From: Polyangia bacterium
Lineage (GTDB): Bacteria > Myxococcota_A > Polyangia > Nannocystales > Nannocystaceae
Assembly (NCBI GenBank): GCA_030424595.1
Contig: JAUHWG010000032.1
Span: 1-64,000 of the forward strand
Length of the DNA: 64,000 nt
Reading direction: 5' to 3'
A program made the position numbers and the translations under genes. Positions 17,401-26,077 of the stretch are shown here, piece by piece; the stretch's first letter is position 1; each line of letters opens with the position of its first letter. The notes under the pieces were generated by a model. It saw only the letters and a list, made by a program, of their open reading frames with translations. It was not told where the DNA came from and did not search any database.

Positions 17401-19062
17401 TCATGCGATCGCACCGAGGGCGTCGCCGTGGACGACGTCGATCACCCTGCGCAGCCCTGGGGCGCTCTCGCGGCTGAGGTGACCGCGGTGCGAGTAGGCG
17501 AGGCCGTCGCGCTCGGCGAAGAAGCGGGCCCCGGCGGCGAGCGGCACCACCTCGAGCACGACCTCCTCGGAGGGCGCCGCGAGATCGAAGAGCAGCAGGC
17601 GGTCGCGCTCGCGGACGCCGCGGAGGCTCCAGCCCGAGGCCGCGTCGGCGATGGCATCGCGCAGACGGTCGATCGCCGCGGTCGCCAGCGACGAGCGGAG
17701 CTCCTGCCTGTGGGGGTGCGCGTCGACCTTGGGGGCCGCGTCGTCGCCGTGACCCCCGTGCGGGCGGACGACGAAGCCGACCCAGTCCTCGTTGAGGATC
17801 GGCCGATCAAAGCTCGCCGCGAGCTCCGTCACCCGCTGCCACTCCGACTCGTAGACGTCGGCGGGCCAACCCTCGCAGGCGAGCATCTCGAAGGTCCGCG
17901 GGTCGTATTCGATCGCCATCTCGGCGGCCCGCTCGAGGAGCGCGTCGGGGAGGACGAGGCAGCGGAAGATCTTCACCGAGTGTCCGAGATCGAGCGAGGT
18001 CTCGAGGGTCCTGCGGAACGACTCCGGGTTGTCGCCGGGGAGGCCGTAGATGAGCTCGATGTCGACGTCGACGCGGCCGCGCATCCGCCGGAGCACGCGC
18101 TGAAAGCGGTCGATGTCGAAGGGCCGCCCGAGGCGCTGGAGGACCTCCGGATCGAAGCTCTGAATGCCGACGCTGGCCTGGATCTGACCGCACTTGTCGA
18201 AGAAGTCGAGGTGGTGATCCTGGAGGAAGGTCGGGTAGAGGTGCCCGTGGACGATCATGTCCTTGAGGACACCGACCTCCTCCTCGGCGGCGACGAGGCT
18301 GCGAAAGGCGCGGGGGCTCAGGTTGAAGGCGGCGTCGAGGAAGAAGACGTTGGGCACCTCCGCCCGCCGCAGGCCCTCGAGGTGGCGGGCGAGGTACTCG
18401 GCGTTGTGGACCCGATCGGACTTTTGATCGCCCCACTGGCAGAAGGCGCAGTGGATCGGGCAGCCGCGGAAGGTCTCGACGTAGCCGCTCTTGCCCTTGG
18501 GCGCGAGGTCGAGCTGGTAGGGAGACGGGAAGGCGCCGATGTCCGGGCGCTCGGCCTCGCCGCTGCTGCGCCACAGCCCGCGCTGCGGGAGCTCGAGGCC
18601 GGCGACCCGCGAGCGCCAGGCGGGATCCTGGTGGTGGCGGACGAGCTCGCGGATCACCGACTCTCCCTCGCCGGGGACGATCGCGTCGAGGCGATCGCGG
18701 AGGGCGTGGTGGGGCGGCAGATCGAAGACGTTGCGCCGCGCGGCCGGACCCCCGGCGACGATCACGATCCGCGGGTCGTGCTTGCGCAGGCGCTCGGTCA
18801 GGCCGGCGAAGACGTCGAGCGACCAGATGTAGGTCGAGAGGCCGACGAGGGTCGGGCGGAAGTCGGCGATCGCCGCGAAGTATTCGTCGGGATCGTCGCT
18901 GCTCAGATCGATGATCCGGACCTCGACATCGGCGAGATCGGGGGCGCTGACGATCGCTGCCCGGAGCGCCTCGATGCCGTAGGAGAACGAGAAAAAAGTC
19001 CCGTTTGGGTCGCGCCACTGCGCGTCAACGGCAATCAGTGCGATCCTCCGCGTCACGCGCAT
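17401..19062 (-). CDS. B12-binding-type radical SAM enzyme 2 with shared C-terminal domain
   Basis: Protein of about 553 residues with a cobalamin-binding-like N-terminal domain (TLVGLSTYIWSLDVF, IVIVAGGPAARRN, DAIVPGEGE). The cluster motif is FRGCPIHCAFCQWGD (Cys201, Cys205, Cys208); the QWGD continuation is common in B12-type radical SAM proteins. SVGIQSFDPEVLQRL and IELIYGLPGD are normal barrel motifs. The last 72 residues form the shared domain (LEVVPLAAGARFFAERDGLA, YSHRG). The start is taken at ATG 19062, inside the 3' end of the preceding gene (38-base overlap); ATG 19086 is possible. It sits in the operon 19930-14789. Probably modifies the same product as its neighbours (inference). 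Confidence 0.85.
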   Translation of the reverse strand: MRVTRRIALIAVDAQWRDPNGTFFSFSYGIEALRAAIVSAPDLADVEVRIIDLSSDDPDEYFAAIADFRPTLVGLSTYIWSLDVFAGLTERLRKHDPRIVIVAGGPAARRNVFDLPPHHALRDRLDAIVPGEGESVIRELVRHHQDPAWRSRVAGLELPQRGLWRSSGEAERPDIGAFPSPYQLDLAPKGKSGYVETFRGCPIHCAFCQWGDQKSDRVHNAEYLARHLEGLRRAEVPNVFFLDAAFNLSPRAFRSLVAAEEEVGVLKDMIVHGHLYPTFLQDHHLDFFDKCGQIQASVGIQSFDPEVLQRLGRPFDIDRFQRVLRRMRGRVDVDIELIYGLPGDNPESFRRTLETSLDLGHSVKIFRCLVLPDALLERAAEMAIEYDPRTFEMLACEGWPADVYESEWQRVTELAASFDRPILNEDWVGFVVRPHGGHGDDAAPKVDAHPHRQELRSSLATAAIDRLRDAIADAASGWSLRGVRERDRLLLFDLAAPSEEVVLEVVPLAAGARFFAERDGLAYSHRGHLSRESAPGLRRVIDVVHGDALGAIA

Positions 19063-19930
19063 GGAGCGTATCACAGGCGTCGTCATCGCGGTGGAAGTAG
19101 ACGTTGGAGGGCGCGTCGCCGAGGCGTCCTCGGGCGAAGGGGAGCGAGAGGATCCACGGCCGCCAGCGGGCCCTTGCCGACCCGTTCATCGCCGAGAGCT
19201 GCGCCTGCAGAGCCGCCGCCGACGCCTGCTGCGCGGCGCGTCGCGCCAGCTCCCGCTCGAGCACGAGGGCGGACGCGGCGTGGAAGTAGACCTGCTCGCC
19301 GCCGCTGAGGAGGCAGCGCTGATAGACGAGATAGCGGCTCCCTCGCCACAGCTCCGGGAAATGCTCGAGGTTGCGGATCGCCGCGCGCAGGCGGGCGGGC
19401 GCGAGGCGGACGTAGATCTTAAACTCGTGGAGGCCGCTCGCCGAGAAGTCGACGCCGACGATGTAGACGGTCGTCGGATCGAGCGAGGGGGGTAGGGGGG
19501 GAGCGCCGACCGCCTGGCGCAGGCGCTCTACCTGCGCCGATGAATCTGCCCTAAAGATCAGGTAGTACTTGAGGCGCGGGGCGGCACCGGCCCCGCCGGC
19601 GTCATAGCCGAGGACGATCTGCAGGACCTCCGGGGCGACGGAGGCCCGCGCCCGAAGCTGGTCGATGAAGGGCGGCGGGAGCTCGACGCCGACGGCCTCG
19701 GCCGCCGCCAGGAAGCGCTCGTCCGCGACCTCGCCGGCCGACGGCGCCCCGAGGTCGAAGTAGCAGGTCTCGCGCCAGGGGCTCAGGACGTCGCCTATCC
19801 GCGCCGAGTACTCCTCAAAGCTCGGCCCGCAGGCGCCGGCGCGGACGACCTCGTCGAAGCGCGCGAGCGCCTCGGGGACCGCAGGCCTCGCCGAGCGCAG
19901 GGCGACGAGCAGGGGGCTGCCCACGGACAC
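19025..19930 (-). CDS. Unknown protein, possibly a distant family A relative
   Basis: Protein of 301 residues, not recognised. Its middle shows paired aromatic strands, RLKYYLIFRAD, then VYIVGVDFSASGLHEFKIYV after about 30 residues. These are placed like LSWELYFYDP and IGYFMVSFEL in family A copy 1, so a distant relationship or a common beta-barrel-like fold is possible. The pattern of repeated K/Y strands also recalls ABBA-type aromatic prenyltransferases, but no diagnostic motif proves that. First gene of the minus-strand operon. GTG 19930 has no Shine-Dalgarno sequence; TAGCCT (on the minus strand, 19942-19937) ends exactly six bases upstream, fitting a leaderless start. Confidence 0.55.
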   Translation of the reverse strand: MSVGSPLLVALRSARPAVPEALARFDEVVRAGACGPSFEEYSARIGDVLSPWRETCYFDLGAPSAGEVADERFLAAAEAVGVELPPPFIDQLRARASVAPEVLQIVLGYDAGGAGAAPRLKYYLIFRADSSAQVERLRQAVGAPPLPPSLDPTTVYIVGVDFSASGLHEFKIYVRLAPARLRAAIRNLEHFPELWRGSRYLVYQRCLLSGGEQVYFHAASALVLERELARRAAQQASAAALQAQLSAMNGSARARWRPWILSLPFARGRLGDAPSNVYFHRDDDACDTLHARDAEDRTDCR

Positions 19931-20141
19931 GGCGCCAGGCTAGCACAGCACGGGGAGCGCCGGCGGTGGTATGGATGGAGCGTGCGACGGTCGCGAGCTC
20001 GAGGCGAGCCGAGAGAACGGAGGGAGCTGGTCGGGTCGCCCTCGAGGGGGGACCTGGGCGTGCTCCCTCGCCGCGCTCGCCGATCGGCGCTGAGGAGCGT
20101 CGCGCTCTCGCGGCCTGTCGGGGCAGGAGCCGGAGGCCGCG

Positions 20142-21308
20142 GTGGATCTGCGTGACATTCTCCTCGACCTCGTCGCCCCGGCGACCGTCGGCGATGCCCT
20201 CGCCCCCGGCGTCCACCTCCGGGGCGCGTCGACGGAGCTCGGCTTTCGCATCACGGTCCTGGTCGACGGGCGCCACGAGGTCCACGTCGAGGTCAGCCCG
20301 CGGGCGCCGGGGCAGCCCCACGCCGCGCGCACCGACAAGCTCGCCTTCACCTACCGCTCCGGCGGGGCCGAGCGCGTCGATCCGCAGGCGGGCATGCGCG
20401 CCTGCAGGGCCGTGGCCGCGGCCGCGGCACCGCGTGAGACCGCGGTCCTGAGCGCCCTCGCGGAGGAGGGCAGGGGCGAGGCCTCGCGGATCCGCGAGGT
20501 CGAGGTCACCCGCCTGCTAGAGCTCGCCGGCACCCCTGAGCGCCGCTTTTACACCCTCAGCCCCTACGTCGGCTGTCTCATCGGCTGCCGCTTTTGCTAC
20601 GCCCAGTCGCGCCTCGATCCGATGCGCGGGGTGATCCGCCTGCCGCAGGTCCCGTGGGGCTCCTATGTCGACGTTCGCGTCAACGCCCCCGAGGTCCTGG
20701 CCGCCGAGCTCCGCGAGCTCAGGCGTCTGCCGATCAAGTTCTGTCCGATCGTCAGCGATCCCTACCAGGCGATCGAGCGCCGCGTCGGCCTGACCCGGCG
20801 CTGCCTCGAGGTGCTCGCCGCCGTCCCCGATCCGCCCCCGGTCATGATCATGACCCGCTCGGACCTCATCCTCCGCGATCTCGACCTCCTCCGCGCGCTC
20901 CCGGAGGCCTGGGCCGGCGCCTCGATCCCGACCCTCGATGACACGGTGCGCGCCCACTTCGAGCCCCGCGCCGCCTCGATCCCGGCCCGCTTCGCCATGC
21001 TCCGGGCCCTCCGCGAGGCGGGGATCCGCCGCGGCGTCGTCGTCCAGCCGATGCTCCCGGGACCGCTGGAGCCCCTCGCCGACGCCCTCGCCGAGCATGT
21101 CGACTCGGTCAGCCTCGGGGTGCTCCGCGGCGAGCACGGTGCGGTCGCCGACTTCGCCGATCCCCGCTATCAACACTCGGGCGACGAAGCCTGGCAAAAA
21201 GAGCGGGCGATCGCCCTCCGTGACGCCCTCGTCGCCCGCGGCGTCACCGTCTGGCTGAGCGAGCTGCCGCCCGAGATCGAGGCCTGGCGTCCCGCCGCGG
21301 CGCGCTGA
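20142..21308 (+). CDS. Spore-photoproduct-lyase-like radical SAM protein with shared domain at the N-terminus
   Basis: Protein of 388 residues. Residues about 24-105 are the shared domain (VHVEVSPRAPGQPHAARTDK, LAFTYRSGG), here in front of the radical SAM part rather than behind it. The cluster motif is SPYVGCLIGCRFCYA (Cys145, Cys149, Cys152), of the GCxxxCxFCYA kind seen in SPL-like and Rv2578c-like proteins. PIKFCPIVSDPYQ and VMIMTRSDLILRD follow as in that subgroup. It starts at GTG 20142, divergent from the operon at 19930. The 211-base gap holds no gene. Reaction unknown. Confidence 0.8.
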   Translation: MDLRDILLDLVAPATVGDALAPGVHLRGASTELGFRITVLVDGRHEVHVEVSPRAPGQPHAARTDKLAFTYRSGGAERVDPQAGMRACRAVAAAAAPRETAVLSALAEEGRGEASRIREVEVTRLLELAGTPERRFYTLSPYVGCLIGCRFCYAQSRLDPMRGVIRLPQVPWGSYVDVRVNAPEVLAAELRELRRLPIKFCPIVSDPYQAIERRVGLTRRCLEVLAAVPDPPPVMIMTRSDLILRDLDLLRALPEAWAGASIPTLDDTVRAHFEPRAASIPARFAMLRALREAGIRRGVVVQPMLPGPLEPLADALAEHVDSVSLGVLRGEHGAVADFADPRYQHSGDEAWQKERAIALRDALVARGVTVWLSELPPEIEAWRPAAAR

Positions 21309-21821
21309 CCCGGGCGTATGCTCCCCATCGAGAGTGAGGTCGGGAGTGAGGTCGGGAGTGACCAAGCTGACCCATCACCGCGCCAGGCCAGGATCGCCAT
21401 CGAGAGGCTCCATAGGGTGGAGAAGCAGCGCGGCCCTCATCCTCAGCTCACCTTCACAGGAGGACGAGCCGGTGGACGGGCGAGGGGGGACACCGGGAAC
21501 GAGTCTAGGACGTGCATCGGCCCCTTGGAACAAGGGGCCGATGCACGCTCCGACCTGTCTGAGAGAGTGGTGTCCCCCCTTGACCGGCCTTCGCCTCAGC
21601 CTCCCCCCCCCCCGAACCTTCGCGCCCGAGGCAGCCCCCGCAGAGCGAGCGAGCGAGCGACCGACCCGCGAGCGCCGACCCGCGGCACCTCCGAGGACTT
21701 TCTTGAGAAGTCGGGGGTGAGGTCGAGCTGAACCTCGCCGGGCGCCCCGCCGCCGGTTGAGCTCCGCCGCGGCGACAACGGGCGGCTGGAGCAGGGGATC
21801 GCAGCGCAGCCCTGAGCGCTC
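21309..21821. other. Intergenic region rich in repeats
   Basis: No frame here has normal coding bias; a plus-strand frame from 21318 reads as low-complexity sequence and I do not accept it. The region contains GAGTGAGGTCGG direct repeats near 21341-21360, the nested palindrome at 21483-21580, a GAGC-rich run near 21645-21680, and a short hairpin GACTT...AAGTC near 21700. Confidence 0.5.
21483..21580. repeat. Nested inverted repeat with a perfect 17-bp inner hairpin
   Basis: Inner arms 21511-21527 and 21531-21547 are perfectly complementary around the loop GAA (left arm CGTGCATCGGCCCCTTG). Outer arms AGGGGGGACACC (21483-21494) and GGTGTCCCCCCT (21569-21580) are also perfectly complementary. 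No T run follows, so a simple terminator is unlikely. A hairpin-forming mobile relic or an mRNA structure before the 21822 gene would fit. Confidence 0.8.
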
Positions 21822-23045
21822 ATGGGTTCGCCGAGAACATCCGCGCCTGGGACCTTTGGTACACTCGCGGACGCCCTGGAGAACGTCGACGCAGAGCCGC
21901 TCAGCCCGGCCCGCTTGCTCTCGGCGCTGCCGGAGTCGCTGCACCTCGATCGGTCGATCGTCGGCGGCTTCGCCCTCCACGACTGCCTTCGCCTCGCCGA
22001 TCACGAGCCGGTGCGCCTCGACTACCGCTGCGGTGACGCGCGTGTCGAGATCGACGTCTCCCCGAGCACGGCAGGGGGTCCGCCGCGCCTCCTCGAGGTC
22101 GCGGGCCTCGGGATCTCGTTTCGCCGCGGGTCCGACTCGGCGGCTGCGACGGCGATCGTGCATACCCTCGCCGCGGCCCTACGCGCGCGATTCGGTCCGG
22201 AGCCCAGGCGTTGGCGCCTGCTCCCGGTCTCCGGCCGCCACTTGCCCTCGGCGATCGCGGGCGAGATCCGCACCTCCGCCGCGGAGCTCGGCGATGACCC
22301 CGACGGGGCGCTCCTGCTCCGCGACGCCGCGCACCACGACCTCTGCTACGGGGCGCGGCCGGAGGCTGTACAGGTGGCGATCCGCGGGCGCGAGGTCGAC
22401 GGTCTTTCGGTGCGCTATCCCGCGCCGCGAAACGGGCGGGTGCCGCCCTCGGGCGCCGTCTACCCCGTGCCCGCGCGGATCGGTCTGCGTCGATCGATGC
22501 GGGCTCACTTCGCCGGCCTCGGCGTCGTCTTTGATGACGACCTCCGGCCGCGGACGGTGCCGACGCCCGCCACCTTTCGCCGCGCCCTCGCTGGTCGGTC
22601 GGAGATCGCCAGGCTGCGGCCGCGCCTCGTCGCCGGCCTCGGGCCGATGCTGCCAGCGATCACCTGGGCCTCCTATCTCCGCCGCGGCGTTCTCCCGATC
22701 TCGATCGCGCCCTCGTGGGCGGTCCACCTCCACCGCCTCGTCCGCCGGGTCCCGCCGCTGGCGAAGATCCCCTGCGACGTCGGCATGGTCGTCCACGACA
22801 TGGGCCTCCACGCCCTCGGCCTCCACGCGATCCCGGCGGCGGCCTGGGAGGAGCTGGTCGACCGCGCCGTCCGCCGCGTCCGCGCCCGCGGTCTGCGGCT
22901 CGTCCCGAGGCTCGCCGGCTTCTTCGAGGGCTCGCTGACGCGGACGAGCTGGGAGGTCTGGAAGCTGATCGACGCGCCCGCCGACTTCGGCGCGGCCTTC
23001 ATGGGCCGCGTCCCGGCCCTCGAGGCCGAGCTCGACGAGCTCTGA
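21822..23045 (+). CDS. Unknown protein carrying the shared cluster domain
   Basis: Protein of 407 residues from ATG 21822. Residues about 45-130 match the shared domain of the neighbouring radical SAM proteins (VEIDVSPSTAGGPPRLLEVA, then GLGISFRRG and a helix). There is no CxxxCxxC motif; the rest (LLPVSGRHLPSAIAGEI, VLPISIAPSWAVHLHRLVRR, VHDMGLHALGLHAIP) is unfamiliar, with several His and Arg. TACACT at 21860-21865 lies inside the frame, so a shorter protein starting downstream cannot be excluded. Because it has the shared domain without radical SAM chemistry, it may bind the common substrate or carrier (inference). Confidence 0.6.
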   Translation: MGSPRTSAPGTFGTLADALENVDAEPLSPARLLSALPESLHLDRSIVGGFALHDCLRLADHEPVRLDYRCGDARVEIDVSPSTAGGPPRLLEVAGLGISFRRGSDSAAATAIVHTLAAALRARFGPEPRRWRLLPVSGRHLPSAIAGEIRTSAAELGDDPDGALLLRDAAHHDLCYGARPEAVQVAIRGREVDGLSVRYPAPRNGRVPPSGAVYPVPARIGLRRSMRAHFAGLGVVFDDDLRPRTVPTPATFRRALAGRSEIARLRPRLVAGLGPMLPAITWASYLRRGVLPISIAPSWAVHLHRLVRRVPPLAKIPCDVGMVVHDMGLHALGLHAIPAAAWEELVDRAVRRVRARGLRLVPRLAGFFEGSLTRTSWEVWKLIDAPADFGAAFMGRVPALEAELDEL

Positions 23046-23074
23046 CAGGGTCGCCCGCCCCGCGCGGGCCTGCG

Positions 23075-24844
23075 CTACTTGGGCGGGCTCTTGTCGGCCA
23101 TCACGACGATCAGGAGCAGAAAGCCCTTCTTCGGCCCTTGGGTGACCTCGGCGACGCCGCTGCCGAGACCGTCGGCGAGCTTGGCCTCGCCCCAGAAGTC
23201 GAGGTCCGGGAAGGCGGAGAAGTCGTTCGCCATCACCTGCTGGGTCTTGATCGCCGCGTAGGCGCTCGCCTGGAATTCATCGTTGAGCGCCTTGCGAGCG
23301 GCCTCTTCGTCGCCTCGGGCGATCCCGTCGGCGAGGCGTTGGGCCATCGGCTCGAGGGCGGGGTCCCAATGGATGGGCGCGAGCTTGGCCTGGCTGCGCT
23401 TGTCCGCGATCCGGCGGCGGAGCTCGGCCTTGGGATCCGCGGGCGCAGCCTCCGGCGGCGCGAGGAAATTCTGGGTGATGAAGATAGGCCGGGGGGCACC
23501 CGCCGCGGTCGACTCCGGGTCGCCGATCACAGCTCCGATCCCGACCCGGGGGACGTCCTCGGCGAGGACGTTGATCCGGTGACCGGGGCTGTTCATCAGC
23601 GCCTCGTGGATCGTCACGGGTCCGTAGCCGCGGCCGACGTTCTCGCGCAGGCGGACGACCTCGATCCCGCTGCGCTCAAAGCGGTCTCCGGCCATCCCGG
23701 TGGTCGGCGAGCGGTGGCCCATGAAGTCGTTGTCGACCATGTCCTGGCTGTGCGCGCGGGCGACCGCGGCGGCGGCGTTGTCCCACTCCAGCGGTCGCAG
23801 GCCGCGTTGGGTCCGGGCGCGGTTGACAGCGTCGAAATTGGCGCGCTCGATGGCGCCGACGTCGATGTCCGGGTCGACGTGCTCGAGCACGTAGGTGACC
23901 GTCCGCGGGGCCTGGGAGCCGCAGTAGACCGTGAAGTTGGCGGCGATCTCCGGGCCGTGGGGACCGTCGGCGAGGACCTCGATCCGGTGCCCCCCGCGCT
24001 GGAGGCACTGGACCTCCGCGCTGAAGCGGGCGCCGCGGGTCTTGCCGCCGCGCAGGCTGCTCTGCTGCCACTCGCCTGCGGGATCGATCACCTCGACCCG
24101 CGGGTTCTCGCGACCGCCGATGAGGCGCCCCTTGAGGGTGATCGTCGCCCCCTCGGCGACCTCGACGGGGAGGGGCTCGATGGCGACGGTCCGCTCGGTG
24201 CGGGCGACGATGAAGCGGGATGTCCCGTCCTCGGCGCGGTGGATGCCGACGCCGATCCAGTCGTCGCCGCCGCTCGGCTCGCCGAGCATCGCGAGCTGAT
24301 CGACGAGCGCTCTCATCGCCTCGGCGCAGCCGTCCGCGTCGGGGTCCTCGTCGCAGGGCGCCTCGACCTCGACGATGCCGATCCGCGGCGGAGGCTCGAC
24401 CATACCGGCCCATCCCATCAGGCCGTCGATGAGGGCGCTCGGCATGTTGAAGCGATCGGGGGCGGTCCGGGCGAGCTCGCGGGCGACGCGGCTGAGGCCG
24501 GGCTCGTGGCGCAGACCCTTGCCGGCGAGGAGCTTCAGGAGCTGCGCTTCGCCGGGGTTCAGCGTGTGCTTGGCGGGGCTGCCGTAGCGCTCCGCCGGGG
24601 CGGTCGAGAGCCTCGCCTCGCGGGTCTCGCTGTGGATCCCGCGGAGCTGGCGGGCGTCGACCTCGGTCGCCCCGTCGGGGAGGACCTGGGCGACCTTGGA
24701 TCGAGCGCGCCGGTCGTTCGACGACGAGGGTCCTGCGCAGGCGGCCACCGCCAGGGCAGAGACCAGCGCGGAGAGGAGGGCAGCGCCCCTCGGCAGGCCC
24801 GAGCGAGCGATGCGGAGGGCGAGTGAGGCGGTCTTCCGGGGCAT
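23075..24844 (-). CDS. CAP/SCP-domain lipoprotein
   Basis: Protein of 589 residues. Lipoprotein signal with lipobox AVAAC at Cys36. The middle region is probably beta-rich (ATITLKGRLIGG...). A CAP (SCP/PR1-like) domain follows: NRARTQRGLRPLEWD, the His-containing AHSQDMVDNDFMGHRSP, RENVGRGYG and EALMNSPGHRINVL. A C-terminal part ends in a hydrophobic LLLIVVMAD strand. CAP proteins in bacteria are exported and often unassigned. Start ATG 24844 shares one base with the stop of the upstream lipoprotein gene, so both are made from one transcript. It converges with the 21822 gene, 29 bases apart. Confidence 0.8.
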   Translation of the reverse strand: MPRKTASLALRIARSGLPRGAALLSALVSALAVAACAGPSSSNDRRARSKVAQVLPDGATEVDARQLRGIHSETREARLSTAPAERYGSPAKHTLNPGEAQLLKLLAGKGLRHEPGLSRVARELARTAPDRFNMPSALIDGLMGWAGMVEPPPRIGIVEVEAPCDEDPDADGCAEAMRALVDQLAMLGEPSGGDDWIGVGIHRAEDGTSRFIVARTERTVAIEPLPVEVAEGATITLKGRLIGGRENPRVEVIDPAGEWQQSSLRGGKTRGARFSAEVQCLQRGGHRIEVLADGPHGPEIAANFTVYCGSQAPRTVTYVLEHVDPDIDVGAIERANFDAVNRARTQRGLRPLEWDNAAAAVARAHSQDMVDNDFMGHRSPTTGMAGDRFERSGIEVVRLRENVGRGYGPVTIHEALMNSPGHRINVLAEDVPRVGIGAVIGDPESTAAGAPRPIFITQNFLAPPEAAPADPKAELRRRIADKRSQAKLAPIHWDPALEPMAQRLADGIARGDEEAARKALNDEFQASAYAAIKTQQVMANDFSAFPDLDFWGEAKLADGLGSGVAEVTQGPKKGFLLLIVVMADKSPPK

Positions 24845-26067
24845 CAGCGGAGCTCCAGGTGGGCGGCGTTCTCCCAGGCGTGGAAGTCCGGGCGCAGGGT
24901 AGGGCTGAGGGCTGTGGCGACGGTCTCCTTGCGGCCAGGATGGTCGAGCCGGAAGACGTTGACGTTGAGGGTGGTGCCCGGGGCAGGCGGGCAGAGGACG
25001 GTCGTCTCCGCGCAGAGCTCCGACCAGGGGATCGCGACCTCGACGGTCCAACCCCGGTCGCGGTCGCGAGCGTCGTTGATCGTCCCGTCGACGTCGACCG
25101 CGGTGAGCCAGCGTGAGTCCCAGGACTCATCGCCGCGGCGGTAGGCGGGGAAGCGCGCGTCGAAGGTGATGCCGCGGGCGGACACTTGGTACTCGAGGTA
25201 GCGCTTTCCGGTGCGGTCGCCAGCGATGAAGAGCTCAAAGGCCTCCTGCTTGTAGAGCGGGTCGTCCTGCGCCCCGTAGGTCGTCCAGAGATCGTCGTCG
25301 GGGAGGTCGCCGGCGACGTAGAGGTTGTCGGCGTCCCAGGCGAACCACACCTCGGTCGGCGGCTGCGGGCCGGGCTCACCGTCGAGGCTCTCGACCAGGA
25401 GCGCGGGGGGGCGCTCCCAGGTCTGCTCGCCGAGGGCTCCGTCGACCTTCGGGCTCATCTTCGGCGCGCTGACAGCGGTGGGCTGCCGCGCGATCCTGAC
25501 GACGCCGAGGAAGCCGCGGCCGTCGTCGCTGCGGGCGCCTCGGCGGGCGGCGAGCGGGCGGTCGCCGTCGGAGAGCGTGAGCTCGAGGATCGCCGTCGAG
25601 GGGTGCCAAGGGGAGGGGAGCTCGAGGTCGACCTCGACTGCGCCGTCGCGGAGGTCGAGCTCGGCGAAGACATCGCGGGGATCGGTCTGGGCTCCGGTGG
25701 GGCGCAGCTCCTCACGGCCCGCGCTGCGCGGGGTTCGCAGGCCGACGCGGCCGCGGAGACCCGGTGTGCTCCCGCTGATCGTCATCGTCACGTGGACAGG
25801 CTCCCCGGGCCGCGGTCGCGCCGGGCTGACGACGACATCGTCGACCCGCACACCGCCGTCGAAGTCTACGCCGCCGGCGACCCGGATGTTCCCCCGGTCA
25901 TCGTCGTCGCCTGCGCTCGGCCCCGCGGAGACCGCGAGGATGGGCGGCTCCGCCGTCGGCTCTGCGCGCTCGCTGGCGACCTCGGAGCAGCCGAGCAGGA
26001 GGGCGGGGACGAGGACGACGATCCCAAAGCGACGGCCCTGAGCGCCTGACCTCGTGAGTCGGTCCAC
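24844..26067 (-). CDS. Lipoprotein with C-terminal CBM9-like domain
   Basis: About 407 residues from GTG 26067; lipobox LLLGC near Cys27. After an acidic linker (GDDDDRG) there is a beta-sandwich-like part. The C-terminal half has the signature of CBM9-like or DOMON-related domains: KVDGALGEQTWERP, VWFAWDADNLYVAGDLPD, EAFELFIAGD, YLEYQVSARG, WTVEVAIPWSEL. Such domains bind carbohydrate or haem; the ligand cannot be read here. A longer frame to 26124 exists, but it would overlap the upstream gene. Followed directly by the CAP lipoprotein, suggesting joint surface function. Confidence 0.75.
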   Translation of the reverse strand: MDRLTRSGAQGRRFGIVVLVPALLLGCSEVASERAEPTAEPPILAVSAGPSAGDDDDRGNIRVAGGVDFDGGVRVDDVVVSPARPRPGEPVHVTMTISGSTPGLRGRVGLRTPRSAGREELRPTGAQTDPRDVFAELDLRDGAVEVDLELPSPWHPSTAILELTLSDGDRPLAARRGARSDDGRGFLGVVRIARQPTAVSAPKMSPKVDGALGEQTWERPPALLVESLDGEPGPQPPTEVWFAWDADNLYVAGDLPDDDLWTTYGAQDDPLYKQEAFELFIAGDRTGKRYLEYQVSARGITFDARFPAYRRGDESWDSRWLTAVDVDGTINDARDRDRGWTVEVAIPWSELCAETTVLCPPAPGTTLNVNVFRLDHPGRKETVATALSPTLRPDFHAWENAAHLELR

Positions 26068-26077
26068 GAGAGACGCC

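Noticed and set aside
17110..19308. Plus-strand open frame of 732 codons
   Set aside because: Antisense to the B12-type radical SAM gene with its CX3CX2C motif; Glu/Val/Gly/Asp repeats typical of shadow frames.
21318..21731. Possible small gene or RiPP precursor in the gap after the SPL-like gene
   Set aside because: Frame spans the nested palindrome and direct repeats, has no coding bias and no Shine-Dalgarno site. No leader-core layout is visible.
23053..23069. Bidirectional terminator between the convergent genes at 23045 and 23075
   Set aside because: Only six-base arms (GCCCGC/GCGGGC) and no T run; such stems are expected by chance in this GC-rich DNA.
22715..24826. Plus-strand open frame of 703 codons
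   Set aside because: Antisense to the CAP-domain lipoprotein, and its first part overlaps the 21822 gene in another frame.
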